Made by a program: the position numbers and the translations under genes
Part shown: piece after piece, positions 1-8,200 of the stretch
Layout: each line of letters begins with the position of its first letter
Position numbering within the stretch: the first letter of the stretch is position 1
Notes under the pieces: model-generated
The model's input: only the letters and a program-made list of their open reading frames with translations
Databases searched by the model: none
Told to the model about the DNA's origin: nothing
Source: Bacteroidales bacterium
Lineage (GTDB): Bacteria; Bacteroidota; Bacteroidia; Bacteroidales; UBA3824
Length of the DNA: 10,978 nucleotides
NCBI GenBank assembly: GCA_017543645.1
Contig: JAFYFR010000097.1
Location: forward strand, 1-10,978
Direction: 5' to 3'

Positions 1-1
1 A

Positions 2-232
2 ATATATAATAGTCACGGTGTGCAACTTGTTCAGCACGAGGCATTTGAAAGCAAAGAGCGTGCAGTAAAAGAAGGTTCCGACATTCACAGCCGTGTGCAA
101 TTAGAGGAGTTTAAATATCGTAGAATGCACGTTTGTGATACCGATAAAGGTGCGTCGCTAAAAATTCAAATCGAAAACTTGCGAAAATTATTAGAGGCTT
201 ATCGTTACGGCATTATTAAGGAGAAGGAGTAA
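2..232 (+). CDS. fbp: Fructose-1,6-bisphosphatase class III, C-terminal fragment (5' end outside window)
   Basis: The frame is open from the left edge and ends in TAA at 230-232, giving about 76 residues of a longer protein. A GTG at position 20 is the first possible start inside the window, but similarity continues upstream of it (IYNSHG), so this is a 3' fragment and not a small gene. The tail resembles, from memory, the C-terminus of class III fructose-1,6-bisphosphatases (Bacillus subtilis Fbp type): a YNSxG turn, then QLVQHEAFESKE, a DTDxG motif and a closing helix LRKLLEAYRYGIIKEKE. That family hydrolyses fructose-1,6-bisphosphate to fructose-6-phosphate in gluconeogenesis in the cytoplasm and is common in Bacteroidales at about 650 residues. 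The catalytic phosphoesterase part is not in the window, so the assignment rests on the tail alone. Confidence 0.62.
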   Translation: MYNSHGVQLVQHEAFESKERAVKEGSDIHSRVQLEEFKYRRMHVCDTDKGASLKIQIENLRKLLEAYRYGIIKEKE

Positions 233-247
233 AAAATTTATATCACT

Positions 248-262
248 ATTGATTATATCAAT
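248..262. repeat. Small inverted repeat between fbp fragment and MCP gene
   Basis: ATTGAT-TAT-ATCAAT is a perfect 6-bp inverted repeat with a 3-nt centre, 16 bp after the bisphosphatase stop. No T-run follows, so it is not a normal intrinsic terminator. It could be an operator or chance in AT-rich DNA. The rest of the 131-bp gap (233-363) shows no convincing TAnnTTTG promoter; the nearest matches (TACTTTAG at 329-336, TTTCTTTG at 318-325) lack a well-spaced -33 element. Confidence 0.2.
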
Positions 263-363
263 GCAACTCACAATTGTTTGATACGTATTATAGTTATGAG
301 AAGGTCGATTTTGGTACTTTCTTTGTGATACTTTAGCTGTTACCTAATAAAATACATTATTCT

Positions 364-1863
364 ATGGCTTTACTTCTTGACAAACAATTAAACAAATTCT
401 CGCTTTCGAGCAGGATTACCTTTGGCATAAGTTTAATTATTATTCCACTCATTGTTGTAGTCATCTATGTTTTTGTAAAACAGGGCACTGTGGGAGAATA
501 TTCAGAAAAACTTTCCAACCGTTATGTAGATATTATGCAAACCGCCGACGCTATGGTGATTGACGTAAACGCCGCCTACAAAGGTATTTCGATGTTCGCC
601 AAAGACAAAAGTATGGAAGGTCGTACCTTGGCAACCGAAAACTGCACCAAGGCAGACACGAAATTCCAAACACTTACCGACTATGTGGATAAAAACGAAA
701 TCGAGGCGAATATCAAAGCCGAATACAGGGTCAGCAAAGAAGCTTTTCAAAAGCTCAAATCGCTGATTAACGATTGTTTGAACAGCAACGGAGCAACAGA
801 CATTTCCGAAGCGTCAAAACTCCGCGAAACTATCAGCGTATCGGCGGCGACACTTCAAACCCATGCTGCAAAAGTTATCAAGTCCACTTCGCAAGCTTTG
901 GAAGAATCGGTATCATCGACGCGCAGAGGAATTATTATCGGCTTGATAATAGCCACATTGATGTTTCTCTTGGCATTCAGCGATTTTACTAAGCGCACAA
1001 TCAAACCACTCCGACAAGCAATCGACAGGGCAACACATCTTGCCAAGGGCGACCTCAAAGTGTCTACCGAACGTTCTCCAAACCAAGACGAGGTGGGAAC
1101 GCTCAACAATGCCATCTGTATGCTTTCAGAAAACCTTAACAACATAGTAAACTCAATCAAGGAGAGCGCAACGGCGATTTCCTCCACAAGCACCGAAATG
1201 AACCGCGCAAGCACTCAGATGAGCAATTCGGCAAGCGATCAGGCTGCTTCGGCCGAGGAGGTAAGTTCGTCGGTTGAGGAGATGGCGTCGTCGATTCAGC
1301 AAAACTCCGACAATGCTCTCGAAACCGAAAAAATTGCAGTAGCAACATCAAAAACCATATCAGATTACAGCGAAACAGCCAAGAAATCAATCCATGCCAT
1401 GAACGAGATTGCCGAAAAAATCTCGATAATCGACGAAATTGCATTCCAGACCAACATACTTGCTCTCAATGCCGCAGTAGAAGCCGCACGTGCCGGCGAA
1501 CATGGCAAGGGATTCGCAGTGGTGGCAGCAGAAGTACGCAAGTTGGCCGAACGTTGTGCGTTGGCAGCCAAGGAGATCGACGCGGTAAGCACCGAAGGAC
1601 GCAACGTTTCTAAGCAGACCGGCGACGCATTTGCCCATGTGCTTCCCGACATCGACCGTACCACCACTCTTGTTCAGGATATTGCCGCCGCTTGCCGCGA
1701 ACAGGCTGCGGGAGGTGCGCAAATCAACACAGCTGTTCAGCGTTTCAACGTTAGCACACAGCAGTTCGCATCTATATCTGAGGAGATGGCTACCAATTCA
1801 GACATTCTCCAGCATGAATCAGAGAAACTGATGATGGCTCTTTCATATTTCAAACATTCATAA
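364..1863 (+). CDS. Methyl-accepting chemotaxis protein (transmembrane, HAMP)
   Basis: A 499-residue inner-membrane chemoreceptor. Residues 17-38 form TM1, about 40-186 an extracytoplasmic, probably helical-bundle sensor, 189-206 TM2, and about 207-260 a HAMP linker (TIKPLRQAI, then DEVGTLNNA). The remainder is the cytoplasmic signalling coiled coil. Its hairpin tip at about 355-397 is textbook: [20 protein letters not shown] followed by [20 protein letters not shown], the region that contacts CheA and CheW. Flanking Ala/Ser/Glu-rich heptads ([18 protein letters not shown]) are likely methylation helices. The C-terminus ([11 protein letters not shown]) has no NWETF-type pentapeptide, so CheR/CheB tethering through it is not expected. 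The sensor has two cysteines (C94, C138) and no CxxCH haem motif; the ligand is unknown. ATG 364 starts just before the expected cytoplasmic N-tail and TM1; no Shine-Dalgarno is seen, as is usual in Bacteroidota. No che or motility gene is nearby. Confidence 0.95.
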   Translation: MALLLDKQLNKFSLSSRITFGISLIIIPLIVVVIYVFVKQGTVGEYSEKLSNRYVDIMQTADAMVIDVNAAYKGISMFAKDKSMEGRTLATENCTKADTKFQTLTDYVDKNEIEANIKAEYRVSKEAFQKLKSLINDCLNSNGATDISEASKLRETISVSAATLQTHAAKVIKSTSQALEESVSSTRRGIIIGLIIATLMFLLAFSDFTKRTIKPLRQAIDRATHLAKGDLKVSTERSPNQDEVGTLNNAICMLSENLNNIVNSIKESATAISSTSTEMNRASTQMSNSASDQAASAEEVSSSVEEMASSIQQNSDNALETEKIAVATSKTISDYSETAKKSIHAMNEIAEKISIIDEIAFQTNILALNAAVEAARAGEHGKGFAVVAAEVRKLAERCALAAKEIDAVSTEGRNVSKQTGDAFAHVLPDIDRTTTLVQDIAAACREQAAGGAQINTAVQRFNVSTQQFASISEEMATNSDILQHESEKLMMALSYFKHS

Positions 1864-1876
1864 TCAACAATATAAT

Positions 1877-1915
1877 AAAAAAAAACTGTGAACCAATTGG
1901 CTCACAGTTTTTTTT
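1877..1915. terminator. Bidirectional intrinsic terminator between MCP and aqpZ
   Basis: Nine A, then ACTGTGA (1885-1891), an inner CCAATTGG palindrome and TCACAGT (1902-1908), then a run of eight T ending at 1915. The stem is 7 bp plus A:T extensions, with one A/C mismatch before the inner CCAA/TTGG pairs. Because T-runs flank the hairpin on both strands, it should stop both the rightward MCP transcript and the leftward aqpZ transcript, whose genes converge here with 69 bp between their stop codons. Confidence 0.9.
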
Positions 1916-1932
1916 ATTAAAATGAACACGTA

Positions 1933-2631
1933 TTATTTGCTGTCTTTCTGGAAAAGTTTGTAGCACAATCCTGCGAGACCTGCACCGCAAAGGGGAGCCA
2001 CAAAGAACAACCACAACTGTTTCCAAGCCAAAGCGTTTTCAGAGAATAGGCACTGGCTGAACGAACGAGCGGGGTTAACGCTTGTGTTGGTCAACGGAAT
2101 GCTAATCAAGTGGATAAGTACGAGTGTAAGGCCGATTGCCAAACCTGCGTGAAGTCCTGCGCCTTTTGAATCGGTGCTGCCGAGGATTACCATCAAGAAT
2201 ATGAATGTCAATACCATTTCGATGATGAATGCTCCTACTGCATCGCAGTTAGCGTATCCGGCTGCGCCTTTGAAAAATTCGCTGCCGTAACCGTTGGCAG
2301 CAAATGTGCCGGGAGTGCCGCCTGTGCATTTGACAAGCATCCAGAGGATGGCTGCTGCCAAACTTGCGCCAATAATCTGAGCAATCCAATAACTGCCCAT
2401 CTCTTTGCCTGTCATACGTCCGTTGACAAAGCAACCAAACGAAACAGCGGGGTTGAGGTGTGCGCCCGAAATGTGTCCAATGCCATAAGCCATTGCTACA
2501 ACAGTGAGACCAAACGCGATTGCAACGCCAAGGAAACCTACGTTGCCGAAAATGGCAGTTCCACAACCGCCAAATACCAATGTGAATGTACCTATACATT
2601 CAGCAATCATTTTTTTGTGTATACTTTTCAT
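1933..2631 (-). CDS. aqpZ: Aquaporin Z-type water channel
   Basis: A 232-residue inner-membrane channel of the major intrinsic protein family, almost the length of E. coli AqpZ (231). Six hydrophobic segments and two re-entrant half-helices are visible. The NPA boxes are at residues 60-62 (SGAHLNPAVSFG) and 186-188 (TNTSVNPARS). The aromatic/arginine filter of water-selective members is intact: F40 in TM2, H174, T183 and R189, the last three at the same numbers as in E. coli AqpZ (known family residues F43, H174, T183, R189). Histidine in the filter argues for water over glycerol. The ATG at 2631 gives a short basic N-tail (MKSIHKKM) before TM1. It lies 91 bp downstream of the DPP IV gene on the same strand but has its own promoter, and it converges with the MCP gene at a shared terminator. 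The likely role is osmotic water flux. Confidence 0.95.
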   Translation of the reverse strand: MKSIHKKMIAECIGTFTLVFGGCGTAIFGNVGFLGVAIAFGLTVVAMAYGIGHISGAHLNPAVSFGCFVNGRMTGKEMGSYWIAQIIGASLAAAILWMLVKCTGGTPGTFAANGYGSEFFKGAAGYANCDAVGAFIIEMVLTFIFLMVILGSTDSKGAGLHAGLAIGLTLVLIHLISIPLTNTSVNPARSFSQCLFSENALAWKQLWLFFVAPLCGAGLAGLCYKLFQKDSK

Positions 2632-2664
2632 AATAGTAACATTTTATATTGTTAAGTTGATGAC

Positions 2665-2696
2665 CAAATATACGGCTTTTTTTTTTAAATGTCAAT
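2665..2696 (-). promoter_or_regulatory. Bacteroidales-type promoter for aqpZ
   Basis: On the minus strand the -7 element TATATTTG (2665-2672) matches TAnnTTTG exactly. An ATTG at 2693-2696 lies 20 nt upstream, suited to the -33 TTTG element. Transcription would start near 2658, giving a leader of about 27 nt before the aqpZ ATG. The 91-bp gap shows no terminator hairpin after the DPP IV gene, so some read-through from upstream into aqpZ is possible. Confidence 0.6.
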
Positions 2697-2722
2697 GTTT
2701 ATTGGACTTTTTTTTAAAATTT

Positions 2723-4879
2723 CTACAAATTATTCAAAATAAACTCCGTCATCTTAGTATACAAATGCAATCTGGTGTTGCCACCGTAAATGCTGTGGTC
2801 TCGGTTGGTATATTGCATATAGTCAAACTGTTTGTTGGCTTGCACAAGGGCTTCGGCAAAAATCAATGAGTTTTGCGGATGCACGTTGTCGTCGGCTGCG
2901 CCAAAAATCAGCAGGAATTTACCTTTGAGGTTTTGGGCGTAATATGTTGGCGAGTTCTTTACGTAGCCGTCGTGATTTTCGGTGGGCAAACCCATATAAC
3001 GCTCGGTGTAGATGTTGTCGTAATATTCCCAGTTGGTTACGGGCGCGACAGCAATGCCGAGAGCGTATTTGCCGGGTGTGCGTGTCATAGCGTTTGCAGC
3101 CATAAATCCGCCGTAGCTCCATCCCCAAATGCCGAGACGACCGCCGTCCACAAAAGGTTTGGCGGCAAGAAAGTCGGCAAATTCGGCGAGATCTTCGGTT
3201 TCTATTGCGCCGAGTTTGCCGTAGGTGCATTTTCGGAAATCCGAACCTTTGCGGCCTGTGCCACGGGTGTCGGTGGATGCCACTATGTAGCCTTTTTGCG
3301 CCAATAGTTGATGCCATCCAAATTCCCAATCATCGTTGACATAGTTGTAGTTCGGGCCATTGTAGCCAACCACAACCACCGGATAACGCTTAGTGGAATC
3401 AAAATCCAAGGGTCGGATTATGTATGCCGAAAGTTGGTCGCCATGGCTGTTTTTCCAAAAGAAAATTTCGCGGTTTGGACCACCATAATCAGCAGCGGCT
3501 TTTTTAACGCTTTCGTTGGTTTCTATTGTCTTGATTTCCTTGCCGTTGCTTGTGTTTACGGTGATGATTTCGGGGGTGGTGGCGTTAGAGAATGTGTTTA
3601 CATAGTATTTGAAAGTGGATGAGAACACAGCCTCGTTGGTTCCGTTTTGGCTCGAAAGGCGTGTGATTTTTTTGCCACTAAGGTCGGCGCAGTATAGTGA
3701 TGTCTGAGTGGGATTGTCGCCCACACCTATGTAATATATCTTCTTGTTTTTCTCGTCCACGCCGAGAAACTCTGTCAGCTCTTTATCGCCCTTGGTAACA
3801 GCGTTGATTAGTTTGCCGTCCATTCCGTAGCGATAGATGTGGCGGTATCCGCTCTGTTCCGATTCTATGAGAAACGATTTGTTGTCGCTGAGGAATACAA
3901 TACTCTGCGGAACGGTTTCTTCGATGTAATACTTATCGCGCTGAGTGTAAATGGTTTTGGTGTTTTTTGTGTTGGTGTTGTATATCATCAGGTCGAGACG
4001 GTTTTGCTTACGGTTCATTCTTACAATAGCAAGATTTTCAGGGTCTTCGGTCCATTGGATATTGGGAATGTAAATGTCGGTTTCGGTGCCAAGGTCAGCA
4101 ATGGTGGTTTGTGCCGATTCAAAATCGTAGACGTTTACCGATACAACCGAATTGTTTTCGCCCACTTTGGGATATTTGTACGAATAGTTGACGGGATAAA
4201 GCGATTCGGGGTCGTAATCATCGGATAGTTGGTTGTAATATTGCAAAACGTACTCTTTAACATCGCTTTCGTTGAATTTGGTGAAGGCGATTTTTTTGCT
4301 GTCGGGAGAAAACTCGTATGCGCGGTTAAAAGAGAATTCCTCCTCGTACACCCAGTCGGGAATGCCGTTAAGAATATAATTGTGCCGTCCGTCGGTGGTA
4401 ACTTGTGTAATATTGCCGTTTTCTAAGTCTCTAACATAGATGTCGTTGTCTACAATAAAAGCCACCTTTTTGCCATCGGGCGAAAAAGTTGCCTGTTGCT
4501 GCCAAGCTTCCTCGTAAAGCGGAGTTTTGCTTTTGGTGTCAAGGTCGTATATATAATAATGTGTGTAGAACGAGTTTCGGTGGATAGGTTGGTACTCGTA
4601 GTAATACAATAATTTATCCTCATTTGGCGACATCTCGAAACCGTAACAACTACCGTTGAGTATAGTTTCGATGGTTTCACCCGTGGCAAACGAGCATCTC
4701 ACAATTCTGCCGTTTTTGAGAGCTGTGTAGGTTTCGCCGTCGTTCATAGGCGTAATGTCGTCGAAAGTGTTTGAGTAAAAGCGGTATGCGCCTGATGTTA
4801 CGTCTCTTACCGTAAGGTTCTCCTGTGCAAAAACATAACTGGAGACAAGGATATGGAGTAATAAGATAATTTTTTTCAT
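2723..4879 (-). CDS. Dipeptidyl peptidase IV (prolyl oligopeptidase family S9B), secreted
   Basis: A 718-residue serine peptidase that releases Xaa-Pro or Xaa-Ala dipeptides from peptide N-termini, probably in the periplasm. Residues 1-18 are a signal peptide (MKKIILLLHILVSSYVFA), cut before Q19; there is no lipobox. Residues about 30-455 form the beta-propeller with repeated SPDGKK/SPDSKK blades. The Glu motif that anchors the substrate N-terminus is present (DWVYEEEFSF, E179-E181), the feature separating DPP IV from other S9 peptidases. The alpha/beta-hydrolase domain spans about 465-718: oxyanion Tyr Y506 (GYNGPN), nucleophile S588 in GWSYGG, the conserved WEYYDNIYTERYMGLP stretch (617-632), D663 and N665 in AADDNVH, and H695 in NRDHSIYGG. 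The triad is complete and the length is normal. The gene is transcribed away from the susCD pair across a 407-bp region. A role in processing imported peptides is plausible but unproved. Confidence 0.95.
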   Translation of the reverse strand: MKKIILLLHILVSSYVFAQENLTVRDVTSGAYRFYSNTFDDITPMNDGETYTALKNGRIVRCSFATGETIETILNGSCYGFEMSPNEDKLLYYYEYQPIHRNSFYTHYYIYDLDTKSKTPLYEEAWQQQATFSPDGKKVAFIVDNDIYVRDLENGNITQVTTDGRHNYILNGIPDWVYEEEFSFNRAYEFSPDSKKIAFTKFNESDVKEYVLQYYNQLSDDYDPESLYPVNYSYKYPKVGENNSVVSVNVYDFESAQTTIADLGTETDIYIPNIQWTEDPENLAIVRMNRKQNRLDLMIYNTNTKNTKTIYTQRDKYYIEETVPQSIVFLSDNKSFLIESEQSGYRHIYRYGMDGKLINAVTKGDKELTEFLGVDEKNKKIYYIGVGDNPTQTSLYCADLSGKKITRLSSQNGTNEAVFSSTFKYYVNTFSNATTPEIITVNTSNGKEIKTIETNESVKKAAADYGGPNREIFFWKNSHGDQLSAYIIRPLDFDSTKRYPVVVVGYNGPNYNYVNDDWEFGWHQLLAQKGYIVASTDTRGTGRKGSDFRKCTYGKLGAIETEDLAEFADFLAAKPFVDGGRLGIWGWSYGGFMAANAMTRTPGKYALGIAVAPVTNWEYYDNIYTERYMGLPTENHDGYVKNSPTYYAQNLKGKFLLIFGAADDNVHPQNSLIFAEALVQANKQFDYMQYTNRDHSIYGGNTRLHLYTKMTEFILNNL

Positions 4880-4908
4880 AGTTTTGATTATGTGTAATTA
4901 TTATACCG

Positions 4909-4940
4909 CAAATATACCATTTTTATGAGTTTCTGGCTAA
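4909..4940 (-). promoter_or_regulatory. Bacteroidales-type promoter for the DPP IV gene
   Basis: The minus strand carries TATATTTG at 4909-4916, an exact TAnnTTTG -7 element and the same octamer used before aqpZ. The -33 position (4937-4940) holds TTAG at 20-nt spacing, a weak match to TTTG. The predicted start near 4902 gives a short leader of about 22 nt to the ATG at 4879. Confidence 0.5.
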
Positions 4941-4991
4941 AAAAAATTGTTACATCAGATACTGCCTTACCAAAAATAACTGTCAATTTTG

Positions 4992-5034
4992 TTACAATAA
5001 TTGTAAATTACGTAATAAGATATATTATAATATA
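4992..5034. repeat. Cluster of three adjacent palindromes upstream of susC
   Basis: Three inverted repeats lie almost back to back: TTACAA-TAA-TTGTAA (4992-5006), the perfect 10-mer ATTACGTAAT (5007-5016), and after 4 bp the perfect 14-mer TATATTATAATATA (5021-5034). They end 20 bp before the candidate susC -33 element, a usual place for an activator site. AT-rich DNA produces palindromes by chance, so a regulatory role is only suggested. Confidence 0.35.
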
Positions 5035-5053
5035 CTGATTATCAATATTATAT

Positions 5054-5086
5054 TTTGTTTTATGTAAGAGTTTTACTTTATGTTTA
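5054..5086 (+). promoter_or_regulatory. Candidate susC promoter
   Basis: TTTG at 5054-5057 (-33) is followed after 21 nt by TATGTTTA at 5079-5086, seven of eight matches to TAnnTTTG. A start near 5093 would give a leader of about 190 nt. Other TTTG motifs nearer the gene (5120, 5156, 5164) lack a correctly spaced partner. The imperfect -7 would fit an activator-dependent promoter. Confidence 0.35.
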
Positions 5087-5193
5087 TAATCTTAAAAATT
5101 TGTTAAAAAGTTTAAATCATTTGTTTCAAAATAGTATAGTCAACGTTGCCTCAATTTTGAATTTTTGTTAACGAAAAAGGGAAAGAAAAAGAA

Positions 5194-5205
5194 GTCCGAA
5201 AGGAC
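5194..5205 (+). other. GAAA-tetraloop hairpin in the susC leader
   Basis: GTCC-GAAA-GGAC forms a 4-bp G/C-containing stem closed by a GNRA tetraloop, flanked by a purine-rich tract (5171-5193) and AGGAG (5206-5210). It lies 81 bp before the susC ATG inside otherwise very AT-rich sequence. There is no T-run, so it is not a terminator. It may be an mRNA stability or accessibility element. The AGGAG is too far from the susC ATG to be its ribosome binding site, and no start codon follows it closely. Confidence 0.3.
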
Positions 5206-5286
5206 AGGAGTTTCACACCTTAATATATTAGAGTTTTTTTACAGATTTTACTTACGGTATTTTAACAAATTTAACCAGTTTTTTTT

Positions 5287-8200
5287 ATGAAGGCAAAACT
5301 TAATTATTTATGGGCGATGCTAATAATGCTGCCCTTGATGTTTGTCTCGATGTCGGCTGTGGCGCAGACTACGGCTTCGGGTACGGTAACATCATCAACC
5401 GGTGACCCCTTTATAGGCGTAACCGTTTTGGAACAAGGTACAACCAACGGAACAATCACCGACCTTGAAGGTAAGTTCTCGTTGAACGTACAGAGCGGTG
5501 CTACAATCGTGTTCTCTTTTATGGGTTACGAAACACAGACCGCTCCCGCATCCTCTAACATGCATATTATATTAGAGGAAGACACTAAGGCTCTCGAAGA
5601 GGTAGTGGTTGTGGGCTACGGCACACAGCGCAAAGAGGCCGTTACAGGCTCTGTCGCTTCAGTCAAAGGCGAGGACATGCGTGCTGTGGCAGGTTCTAAC
5701 ATCACCCAAAATCTTCAAGGCAGAATTGCCGGCGTGGAGATGGCCCAGACATCGTCAAAACCGGGCGAAACTATGCAGATCCGCATCCGCGGTACTCGCT
5801 CGCTCAACGCAAGCAACGACCCTCTCATCGTGCTCGATGGTATTCCGTTCGCAGGCAATCTCAGCGACATCAATCCAGCTGACATCAAGTCGCTCGACAT
5901 TCTTAAAGATGCTTCGGCAACAGCAATCTACGGTTCGCGTGGTGCCAACGGCGTTATCATCATTACTACCAACCGTGGTTCTGAAGGTCAGAAGGCTAAA
6001 ATCTCTTACAATGGATATTACGGTATCAAAACCATCTTTGCCAAATATCCTATGATGAACGGAGCTCAATATTCCGAACTTTTCGGCGCAGGTGCTAATC
6101 CCGAATACACCAACTACGGTACCGACGAAAGAGAAGGCGTTGACACCGATTGGCAGGATCTTTTCTTCGACAAAGGCATGGTTACAAGCCATGACGTTAC
6201 TATAACAGGTGGCACACAGGCTGGCAACTATTCGTTCGGTCTTGGTTACTACCGCGAAGAGGCGATTGTTCCTTTACAAGATTTCTCCCGTTTCTCGCTC
6301 CGCGGCTCTATCGACCAGAAGATTGGCAAATATTTTAAGGTAGGATTCAGCACCAATAACAACTACTCTATAACCAACGACTGCAACCAGATGTTCAGCA
6401 TCCTTGCTGCTACACCTACAACAGATCCATATAACGAGGATGGCTCGTTCAAGACTCGTATCAACCGTGCATCGGGCAACAATTATGTGATTTCACGCAA
6501 AGTGCTCGAATGGCTTGGTGATTCGTATGCAAACAAACGCAAAGTGTTCGGCTCTTACAACACTTTCTATGGAGAGGCAGAACTTCCGTATGTCAAAGGC
6601 CTGAAATACAGAGTAAACGTAGGCCTCAACCTCCGTCATCAGAATAGTGGCAACTATACCGGACAAGGTGTATTCAGCGATAATCCCGACGCGCTCTCAA
6701 GTGCTGGCGTTACCAACCAGTTAACCACCAACTGGGCTATTGAAAACCTCATCACTTACGACAAAATATTAGCCGAGAAACACAGCATCAACTTTGTGGC
6801 TATGTACTCAGCAGAACAAAGCCTTTACAACTCGTCTAATATGTCTGGACAGGATATTCCCACTCAGTTCCAGTATTGGAATATCGGCCGCGCAAACGGT
6901 ACTATCACTGTAAACCCTGCCTACCAGGGCTACAGCAAAACTGGCCTCATCTCTTACATGGCCCGTCTGATGTATTCTTACGACAGCAAATATATGCTTA
7001 GCGTAGCAGTACGTAGCGATGGCTCTTCGCGTTTGGCAGAAGGACACAAATGGCACACATACCCTGCAGTTTCGCTCGGTTGGAATGTTAAGAACGAATC
7101 GTTTATGGACGGTGTTTCGTGGCTCAACCAGTTGAAAATAAGGGTAGGCTACGGTGAAACTTCGAACCAGTCGGTTGATCCCTACAAAACATTCGGCTTG
7201 CTCTCTACTCAGCCTTACAACTACGGTTCAGAAACTACTACAGGCTACTATGTGTCGGAACTTCCCAACCCCGAACTTGGATGGGAGTACTCCACAACTT
7301 GGAACGTTGGTCTCGACCTCTCGTTCTTCCGTAACCGTTTGAATGTTACTGCCGAATACTATAAAATGGCAACCAAAAACGTGCTTCTCAGTGTAGGCCT
7401 TCCTGGTTCGGCAGGTGTGGGCAGTTATATGGCTAACATTGGTGAAACCGAAAACAAAGGTTTTGAGCTCAATATCGACGGTACAATTATCAACGACAAC
7501 AACGGTTGGACTTGGACAGCAGGTGTCAACATGTACGTAAACCGCAACAAACTTGTAAAACTATCTTCGGGTCAGAAAGAAGACCGTAACAACAACTGGT
7601 TTGTGGGCAAACCTATCGACTGTATTTACGATTATAAATACGATGGTATCTGGCAGGAGGACGAAGAAGAACTCCGCAAAGTACTCGAACCCGCTGGTGC
7701 TCCCGGTATGATCAAGGTGGTTTACACCGGCGAATACGAAAACGGTGTACCTGTTCGTGCTATCAGCGACGAAGACAAAATTCCTCAGAGCATGGAATGC
7801 GACCTCCAGGGTGGTTTCAACACCACAGTTTCGTGGCGCAATATCGACCTCAACATCGTTGGCGCATACAAAGTAGGCGGATTGCTCATCAGCACACTCT
7901 ACGGTTCGAGCGGTTATCTCAACACTCTCAGCGGTCGAAACAACAATATTGATGTTGACTATTGGACACCCACCAACACTGGTGCACACTATCCCGCTCC
8001 CAACGGTATCCGCGACGGTAATAACCCCAAATACGGCAGCACTCTCGGATATTTCGACGCTTCGTACCTCAAAATCCGCACTATCACTCTCGGATACAAT
8101 TTCGACGGTTTGCAGGCTCTCAAAAACGCTGGAATCTCTAAACTCAGAGTTTACGCTTCGATTCTCAATCCTTTCGTAATGTTCTCGCCCTACAAGAAAG

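Larger units (their letters stand above)
4880..5286. other. 407-bp AT-rich divergent intergenic region (DPP IV / susC)
   Basis: No coding frame of substance is seen on either strand. The left part holds the DPP IV promoter, the middle a cluster of palindromes and a repeated octamer, and the right part the candidate susC promoter and a long leader. Direct repeat TTGTTACA occurs at 4947-4954 and 4989-4996, 42 bp apart (about four helical turns, so on the same DNA face). This is the expected location of the operator for the regulator of the susCD operon, but no known binding motif was recognised. Confidence 0.6.

Noticed and set aside
20..232. A separate 70-residue protein starting at GTG 20
   Set aside because: The frame is open to the left edge and the sequence before the GTG fits the same family tail, so it is the end of a truncated larger gene.
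281..288. ATACGTAT palindrome upstream of the MCP gene
   Set aside because: An 8-bp palindrome in AT-rich DNA is expected by chance, and no partner site or promoter spacing supports it.
855..1722. Several minus-strand frames of 95-119 codons opposite the MCP gene
   Set aside because: They are antisense shadows of a conserved chemoreceptor, overlap each other in different frames and have no family features.
2873..4426. Plus-strand frames of 65-144 codons opposite the DPP IV gene
   Set aside because: The DPP IV frame has an intact triad and signal peptide over the whole span; the opposite frames encode low-complexity Val/Gly/Phe-rich products typical of shadows.
5609..6192. Plus- and minus-strand frames of 61-148 codons overlapping the SusC plug region
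   Set aside because: They lie within conserved SusC coding sequence, and their products have no recognisable motifs.
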